This document shows positions 13,336 to 17,793 of a stretch of DNA of 17,793 nt, one piece after another. Every line of letters starts with the position of its first letter. Position 1 is the first letter of the stretch. Where the stretch lies: assembly GCA_045616165.1 (NCBI GenBank), contig JAZLGF010000050.1, positions 1 to 17,793 of the forward strand, written 5' to 3'. The position numbers and the translations under genes were made by a program. The notes under the pieces were generated by a model, which was not told the origin of the DNA, searched no databases, and saw nothing but the letters and a program-made list of their open reading frames with translations. The stretch is from RGIG5612 sp045616165. GTDB lineage: Bacteria > Bacillota > Clostridia > Lachnospirales > Lachnospiraceae.

Positions 13336-15711
13336 TTACTCTTTCGTTCGCATGTTATCAGCCAGATTCCATTTTTGTATCTGTTTAACCATTAGGAAGT
13401 GCACAATTGCTAGTGTAACTACAATTATACCTATTACTATTAATACATCCCAAACGGTACATGTAAACGGAAAACTCCACGAATCATTTATAAGCATTTT
13501 GTTCATTCCTTTTTGCGCAATTAAGCCAAGCGGGAAGCCAAGCACTGACCCTATAACAAAGAATATGATTTCTTGTTTAAGCCACATGCCCGATATATCT
13601 TTTAATGAAAATCCAAGTATTCGCATTGTACTAAGCATTCGTTTTTGTTCTAAAAGTGACGCTAACGTCATCATTGCGATAATGATTACACTCATTAAAA
13701 TTGCAAAAATTATTATAATAGTAAACATTAAATTTGCTGCGCTCATTCTAAGGTTTAAGTCAGTTTTGATATCTTCAATTTCATCTATTACGCATGCTTC
13801 GTCCTGAACTAAAACATATTCATCCAATGCACTTCTGCTAGACACATTCATCATGTATCCTACTTGATAATCATCAGTTAAATTTTTCATCTGCTCATCG
13901 GACATAGCCGACATTTTTTCCAAGAACTGATATGTAAGACCTACAACTTTTATTTGCGTTCCATTAATCGTAACATTATCGCCAACACCTACACCTAGCC
14001 AGTCTGCGTAATCTTTATTAAGCCAGATTCCATCACCCTCAACTTTTACGTTTCCTAAATCGCCTTTTTCATCTGGGATTTTATATAATGAGCAGTCTTT
14101 TATCATGCCACAAACGTTCATTTCTATTTCGCTTGTTTCACTTTCGATTTTCATTTCTTTGTAATATATTTTTTCAATTTTTTCTACGCCTTCTAAATTA
14201 GATAAATCATTAAATGTTTTTTGATTATCTTTTCCATTGCATAAATAATGTATATCAAAAGCATATGCTTTGTCTGTTGCTTGTTTAATAGAAATGTCTT
14301 CGGCTGTTTCAAATGTGATAGCTAACGTCATTACTGCTGTCGCCGCTAGAATGCAAAAGATTGAGGCTACTATTCTTCTTGGATTATGGAAAATAATACT
14401 CGTATTAAGAGCTGTATTGGTTTTTGCATTTTTAAGGCCTTTTCTTAAAAACTTAGGGATGTTTTCTTTGCCTGTTACATTATCTAACATTGCATCCTTT
14501 GGAGTAATCTTAAATATCCTTCCAGTTGATGCTAAAGTAGCTATCTGTCCGATAATTGCTGTAATTAAAACAGCCAATGCTATAAGTAAGATATTTAACC
14601 TGATTGATATCTTTGGCAATTGATAAATTTCTCCAAAGACTTTTGCCCCGATGATAGATAAAACTTTTCCTATAGCATATCCAACGATTAAAGATCCTGC
14701 ACTTATGCATAGTGAAATCATACTCATCAATTTCACTATATCCTTTTTTTCTATACCAATCGCAAGCATTGTTCCAATATCTCTAGTCAAATAGAGTACT
14801 ATCTGGTTTAAGAAGATTATGCTTATGACAATCATTATGAGATAGAAAAATGCTGGAATAATAAACGCTGCTTTTTCAAAAGTTGTTGAAAACTTAAGCA
14901 TATATTCAGCGGTTGGTGAATCTTCAAAAGCTGTTGCATCGCTTACCTTTACCCTCGAAGATAATTCTTCTTTACATGCGCTCATAACAGCTTCTACATC
15001 AGCGCCTTCTTCGCATTTAACTAAAACCTGATTTGCATATCTAGATACGCCTTGTCTTACAAGGCCGTTCATTATATCTTCAATTGCTATTTCGATATTG
15101 TTTTTGCTTACCTCTTTAATAACTTTTGCGTAATCACTATCTGATAAGAAAATGTATCCAAAACCTGTGTTATCAGGTTTCATAAATCTATTTGCTAATA
15201 CATAAATTGTTTCCGGAGTATAAACGATTTCTTTTACATAGCACTTCGTCTTTGTTCCATAGAAGTACATGTCAACGCTATCGCCTGCTTTCAAATTATT
15301 GTTTTCAGCGTAACGTTTTTCTAATGTTAAATTAATCTCTTCTTCTTTATCGTCTGCAACACTAATAACATAGTGTTTAGAAAAATCGTTTTCATTAAAC
15401 GTGCATATCATTGCTGTTGAGATTCTGTCATTATTCGTTAGATACGCCGGAAGTGCTAACCTCGCATTAACTTCTTTTACTCCATCTATTTTATTAATTG
15501 ATGTTAATGTATTTTTTGATGCAAGATCTGTGTTTAATGTAAAGTCAGCTGTGCCATATTCTTCTTTAAAATTTAAATATGCATTATATGTATTTTGAAC
15601 AATAGAAGTTAATCCAGTAAGCATAGCAACGGCTAATGCCGATACTATTACCATGGATATAAACATGCCCTTATATCGTTTTATGATAGGAATTATCATT
15701 TTCCTAATCAT
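13336..15711 (-). CDS. ABC transporter permease, two FtsX domains
   Basis: 791-aa membrane component of a MacB/FtsX-superfamily (type VII) ABC transporter. Helix 1 (about 16-38) is followed by a large outside domain (about 45-275), three helices (about 281-309, 331-355, 371-397), a cytoplasmic linker, helix 5 (about 446-466), a second outside domain and three final helices (about 661-686, 713-733, 753-776). A coupling-type loop EQKRMLSTMRILGFS follows helix 6. This duplicated arrangement matches 8-helix permeases that move lipids, lipoproteins or peptides, or drive envelope proteins mechanically rather than importing solutes. A TTG at 15717 is possible, but the ATG at 15711 overlaps the ATPase stop (TAATG) and is preferred. 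Confidence 0.92.
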   Translation of the reverse strand: MIRKMIIPIIKRYKGMFISMVIVSALAVAMLTGLTSIVQNTYNAYLNFKEEYGTADFTLNTDLASKNTLTSINKIDGVKEVNARLALPAYLTNNDRISTAMICTFNENDFSKHYVISVADDKEEEINLTLEKRYAENNNLKAGDSVDMYFYGTKTKCYVKEIVYTPETIYVLANRFMKPDNTGFGYIFLSDSDYAKVIKEVSKNNIEIAIEDIMNGLVRQGVSRYANQVLVKCEEGADVEAVMSACKEELSSRVKVSDATAFEDSPTAEYMLKFSTTFEKAAFIIPAFFYLIMIVISIIFLNQIVLYLTRDIGTMLAIGIEKKDIVKLMSMISLCISAGSLIVGYAIGKVLSIIGAKVFGEIYQLPKISIRLNILLIALAVLITAIIGQIATLASTGRIFKITPKDAMLDNVTGKENIPKFLRKGLKNAKTNTALNTSIIFHNPRRIVASIFCILAATAVMTLAITFETAEDISIKQATDKAYAFDIHYLCNGKDNQKTFNDLSNLEGVEKIEKIYYKEMKIESETSEIEMNVCGMIKDCSLYKIPDEKGDLGNVKVEGDGIWLNKDYADWLGVGVGDNVTINGTQIKVVGLTYQFLEKMSAMSDEQMKNLTDDYQVGYMMNVSSRSALDEYVLVQDEACVIDEIEDIKTDLNLRMSAANLMFTIIIIFAILMSVIIIAMMTLASLLEQKRMLSTMRILGFSLKDISGMWLKQEIIFFVIGSVLGFPLGLIAQKGMNKMLINDSWSFPFTCTVWDVLIVIGIIVVTLAIVHFLMVKQIQKWNLADNMRTKE

Positions 15712-16427
15712 TACCAACCAACCTCTTGTGCGTCTTGTATTTCTTTATTTACGTATTCTTCAACAATTTTGCCGTCTTTCATTTTTATTACTCTGCTAGC
15801 AATTTTTGCTACTTCTCTAACATGAGTAACAACGACTATTGTTTTTCCTTCTTTTTGATTAAGTTCTTGCAAAAGAGCTAAAATTTCTTTTCCTGAGTTT
15901 TCATCAAGTGCTCCTGTTGGTTCATCACAAAGTAAAACCGTGCTCTTTTTATTAAGCGCTCTTGCTATTGAAACTCTTTGCTGTTGGCCACCTGATAATT
16001 GGCGCGGATATTTGTTTTTCTTTTCTAAAATCCCCATTCGTTTTAGGATTTTATTTACAACTGGTTCAACTGTATTTGCACCAGGAACCAACGTAACATT
16101 TTGATAAACAGTTAAGTCATTAATCAAATTAAAAAACTGGAAAACAAAACCTATCTGGTCTCGTCTATATAAAGTTAAAGCCTTCTCTGAAAACGAAGAG
16201 ATATTTTTCCCTTTATAGAAAATTGCCCCTTTTGTTAACTTATCAATTCCGCCAATCATGTTAAGCAATGTTGTTTTGCCGCTTCCTGATTCTCCTAGAA
16301 TTACCACAAAGTCACCTTGGTTTATTTTCAAGGACACACTATCTAATGCGAAAGTTTTTCCCTCGTCTTCGCCGTACACTTTAGTAGCATTTTTAACTTC
16401 AATTAATGAATCGCCTCGTCTTATCAT
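15711..16427 (-). CDS. ABC transporter ATP-binding protein, MacB/LolD type
   Basis: 238-aa cytoplasmic ATPase that powers the FtsX-type permease encoded next. Complete motif set: Walker A GESGSGKT (45-52), Q-loop Q97, signature LSGGQ (144-148), Walker B with D168 and E169 (CDEPT), D-loop ALDE and switch H202 (VTHV). The size and sequence style fit the MacB/LolD/FtsE class. A GTG at 16436 would add three residues, but ATG 16427 has AGGTG six bases upstream and the GTG lies inside that ribosome site. It follows the DUF1847 gene by 12 bases and overlaps the permease start, so the three genes form one operon. Confidence 0.95.
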   Translation of the reverse strand: MIRRGDSLIEVKNATKVYGEDEGKTFALDSVSLKINQGDFVVILGESGSGKTTLLNMIGGIDKLTKGAIFYKGKNISSFSEKALTLYRRDQIGFVFQFFNLINDLTVYQNVTLVPGANTVEPVVNKILKRMGILEKKNKYPRQLSGGQQQRVSIARALNKKSTVLLCDEPTGALDENSGKEILALLQELNQKEGKTIVVVTHVREVAKIASRVIKMKDGKIVEEYVNKEIQDAQEVGW

Positions 16428-16439
16428 GTTACTCACCTT

Positions 16440-17081
16440 TTATATTTCACAATCTCCAAAAAGTTTCTTTGAATAAAATCCTTCACTCATGTAAAGAGCT
16501 GCTGCCGGATTATGTCCAAGCACTCTGTCTTTTGCAACAAGTGTTGTGACCGGGGCTGCAGAATATTTATAGAACATACTGTCATGTCCTACGCAAAGTC
16601 CCATAACAATGTTAAACTCTGTTCCTTCTTTTTCGAGAAGTGCTGCCTGCATTATTGGATTGCATATACTTTTTCCAATAGCATTACACTCTTTAGGAAT
16701 TCCAAGGTCTTGTTTGCTAACCTTTCCTACCTTGCATCCAACTCCATATACTTCAAATCCATGACTTCTTAAAATTTTTGCAAGGATTCTAGTTTCTTTT
16801 AAGAGTCCTACGCATGTAGCGATTCCAAGCTTTTTAAATCCCATCTTCTTTGAGAATTCAACGATTTCTTGAACTCTTGTTAACTGGCAATATCCACCGA
16901 ACTCAACGGCTGCTGCAGTTTGCATAAATTTAAGATTTTCCGGGTCATTATACTTATTAGTAACTTCCTCTAAAAATTCCGGATCCATCTTTTTTGTAGC
17001 ACAAAACTCTGTATAATCCGTTCTATCTGAATTACATAATGGCAATGCACAATCAGCGCAGCTCATTTTCTCAACTTCCAT
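16440..17081 (-). CDS. Cysteine-rich DUF1847-like protein
   Basis: 213-aa predicted cytoplasmic protein resembling the DUF1847 family, function unknown. The N-terminus has C8-X2-C11-X4-C16-X10-C27 (CADCALPLC...FC), likely to bind zinc or an iron-sulfur cluster. More cysteines occur in conserved-looking places: GGYCQL, IATCVGLL, VGCKVGK, PKECN, SICNP and GLCVGHD. No signal peptide or helix spanning a membrane. ATG 17093 gives four more residues, but ATG 17081 lies five bases after GGAGG and is preferred. First gene of the ABC operon; its cotranscription with a transporter may be a functional hint or simply location. In anaerobes such proteins are common but uncharacterised. Confidence 0.78.
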   Translation of the reverse strand: MEVEKMSCADCALPLCNSDRTDYTEFCATKKMDPEFLEEVTNKYNDPENLKFMQTAAAVEFGGYCQLTRVQEIVEFSKKMGFKKLGIATCVGLLKETRILAKILRSHGFEVYGVGCKVGKVSKQDLGIPKECNAIGKSICNPIMQAALLEKEGTEFNIVMGLCVGHDSMFYKYSAAPVTTLVAKDRVLGHNPAAALYMSEGFYSKKLFGDCEI

Positions 17082-17118
17082 ATCCGCCTCCATTTATTCC
17101 ATCTAATTATTACCTTTA

Positions 17119-17127
17119 ATTATATCA
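17119..17127 (-). promoter_or_regulatory. Extended -10 promoter of the DUF1847/ABC operon
   Basis: TGATATAAT (17127-17119) on the minus strand, the same extended -10 form as at 11102-11094. The nearest good -35, TTGATA, is 20 bp away, too far for consensus spacing. Predicted start near 17112. Confidence 0.55.
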
Positions 17128-17130
17128 TAT

Positions 17131-17196
17131 TTATCCAAGCTCTTTATCAACAAATTGCTCTTTGCCGGGATGTTTACTAAAATGCTCGCGGACCAT
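17131..17196 (-). pseudogene. Apparent C-terminal remnant of a disrupted gene
   Basis: The minus strand reads MVREHFSKHPGKEQFVD and four more residues, then TAA (17133-17131). The residues and the codons (CGC GAG, CCC GGC) look coding, but there is no ribosome site before the ATG at 17196. The frame stays open upstream to about 17236, across the rightward promoter, where the residues become low-complexity. It may be the tail of a gene cut by the cassette that starts at about 17206. No family recognised; a 21-aa peptide gene is less likely. Confidence 0.35.
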
Positions 17197-17205
17197 TTTT
17201 ATAAA

Positions 17206-17234
17206 TTGACCAAATATAAAAAATCTAGTATATT
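17206..17234 (+). promoter_or_regulatory. Sigma-A promoter of the Rpn-like transposase cassette
   Basis: TTGACC (17206-17211), 17-bp spacer, TATATT (17229-17234). The start is predicted at about 17241, exactly at the first base of the first leader hairpin. It diverges from the DUF1847 operon promoter 80 bp away. Confidence 0.8.
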
Positions 17235-17240
17235 AGAAAA

Positions 17241-17375
17241 GCACATTCGTGCACCCGAGCGACCCGCTCAAATCTGGCAGCTTCTGCCAACAAATTTCAA
17301 ATTATTTTATTAGGCAGGCCGAGCCCGCGCTTTTTCATGCGCTAATCTAAACCGTTCTGCCGGAAAGGTTTTATT
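17241..17375 (+). ncRNA. Structured 5' leader RNA of the Rpn-like gene
   Basis: About 135 nt, much richer in G+C than its surroundings. Hairpins: P1 GCAC/GTGC (17241-17244, 17249-17252); P2 GAGCG/CGCTC (17257-17261, 17265-17269); P3 TGGCAG/CTGCCA (17275-17280, 17284-17289). After an AT linker come P4 GCGC/GCGC (17327-17330, 17339-17342) and long-range P5 GGCAG/CTGCC (17313-17317, 17357-17361). P6 AAACC/GGTTT (17349-17353, 17367-17371) would interlock with P5 as a pseudoknot and cover part of the ribosome site AAAGG (17364-17368). P3 and P5 arms are interchangeable, allowing a switch. I do not recognise a known RNA family. Confidence 0.65.
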
Positions 17376-17793
17376 ATGGAAAATAATTACAGAGAATTAC
17401 CTTTTACAAACAACTTTATGTTTTCGAACACCCTTTACAATAACTACGAGTTGTGCAAGGAACTATTGGAACTTATCTTAAATGTTCCAATTGATCACAT
17501 TGAAATGGTTGATCCTGAAAAATCCATTAAGACAGGTTACAACTCACATGGAGTTCGCTTTGATGCTTATGTTAAGGATGAAAACGATATTCACTATGAT
17601 ATTGAGATGCAACTTGCCAATGAAAAAAGCTTGCCAAAACGAAGTAGATATTATCACAGAATGTTGGATGCTCATCAATTAAGAAAAGGCGACCCTTACG
17701 AAAAACTTTCAGAAAGCTATGTAATATTCATATGTTACGAAAAAATCCCTATTGAAAAAGACTTACCTGTATATTACTATGAGTATAGATGTA
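17376..17793 (+). CDS. Rpn-family PD-(D/E)XK nuclease/transposase, partial
   Basis: First 139 residues of a gene that runs past the window end. It matches the PD-(D/E)XK nuclease family transposase (Rpn, PF12784-like) group: opening LPFTNNFMFSNTL, the nuclease core R61-F-D63 AYVKDE and D75-I-E77-M-Q79 (the usual third residue is Q in this family), then the conserved LPKRSRYYHRML stretch at 86-97. Escherichia coli Rpn proteins are DNA endonucleases that promote RecA-independent recombination; they are often multi-copy and mobile. The ATG has AAAGG (17364-17368) seven bases upstream. It has its own promoter and long structured leader. The end is cut by the window, not by a mutation. Confidence 0.9.
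   Translation, partial: MENNYRELPFTNNFMFSNTLYNNYELCKELLELILNVPIDHIEMVDPEKSIKTGYNSHGVRFDAYVKDENDIHYDIEMQLANEKSLPKRSRYYHRMLDAHQLRKGDPYEKLSESYVIFICYEKIPIEKDLPVYYYEYRC

Noticed and set aside
13352..13807. Rightward open frames opposite the permease gene
   Set aside because: They are antisense to a clear FtsX-type permease, lack ribosome sites and encode isoleucine/serine-rich low-complexity products.
17482..17682. Rightward 66-codon frame inside the Rpn-like gene
   Set aside because: It is out of frame with the recognised nuclease reading frame starting at 17376, which has the promoter, ribosome site and conserved motifs.

Overview
The window is AT-rich DNA with Firmicutes-style signals: strong AGGAGG-like ribosome sites, sigma-A promoters, TTG/GTG start candidates, lipoprotein signal peptides and short intergenic gaps. 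Rubrerythrin, a DUF1847-type cysteine-rich protein, an X-X-X-Leu-X-X-Gly heptad protein, an AAA/DUF4143 ATPase and an Rpn-type PD-(D/E)XK transposase together point to an anaerobic, probably gut-associated Clostridia species. This assignment is inference; no rRNA or other taxonomic marker is present.

Layout, left to right. Bases 1-242 hold a strong leftward promoter with two hairpins in its leader, then the upstream region of rubrerythrin (243-788, +). A bidirectional terminator separates it from a leftward AAA/DUF4143 ATPase (864-2087), whose promoter carries a 37-bp palindrome centred on the predicted transcription start. Next, all leftward, come gpsA (2215-3231), a decayed-looking gap, and an exported lipoprotein of the cyclase/formamidase family (3493-4374). 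A leftward two-gene unit follows: an unknown seven-helix membrane protein (5327-5983) overlapping a PrsW-type intramembrane protease (4716-5339). A rightward gene (6382-7440) encodes a secreted, membrane-anchored beta-helix protein.

From 7459 to 17081 nearly everything is leftward, in three transcription units. Unit 1 (11067 to 7500) has four tightly coupled genes: metallophosphoesterase lipoprotein, eight-helix membrane protein, proC and an alpha/beta hydrolase. Unit 2 (13274 to 11163) is a heptad-repeat surface protein with its own promoter. Unit 3 (17081 to 13336) is a DUF1847 protein, an ABC ATPase and a two-domain FtsX-type permease. Units 2 and 3 probably work together as a MacB/FtsX-like ABC system with an extracytoplasmic partner.

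The right end is the most unusual part. A rightward promoter (17206-17234) starts a roughly 135-nt GC-rich leader packed with hairpins and a possible pseudoknot over the ribosome site. It precedes a PD-(D/E)XK (Rpn-like) transposase/nuclease gene that runs off the window. Just outside this cassette, on the opposite strand, is what looks like the cut-off C-terminus of another gene, consistent with cassette insertion.

Several start codons were moved inward from the longest frame because promoter or ribosome-site positions favour the shorter form. No tRNA, rRNA, CRISPR array or insertion-sequence terminal repeat was seen.
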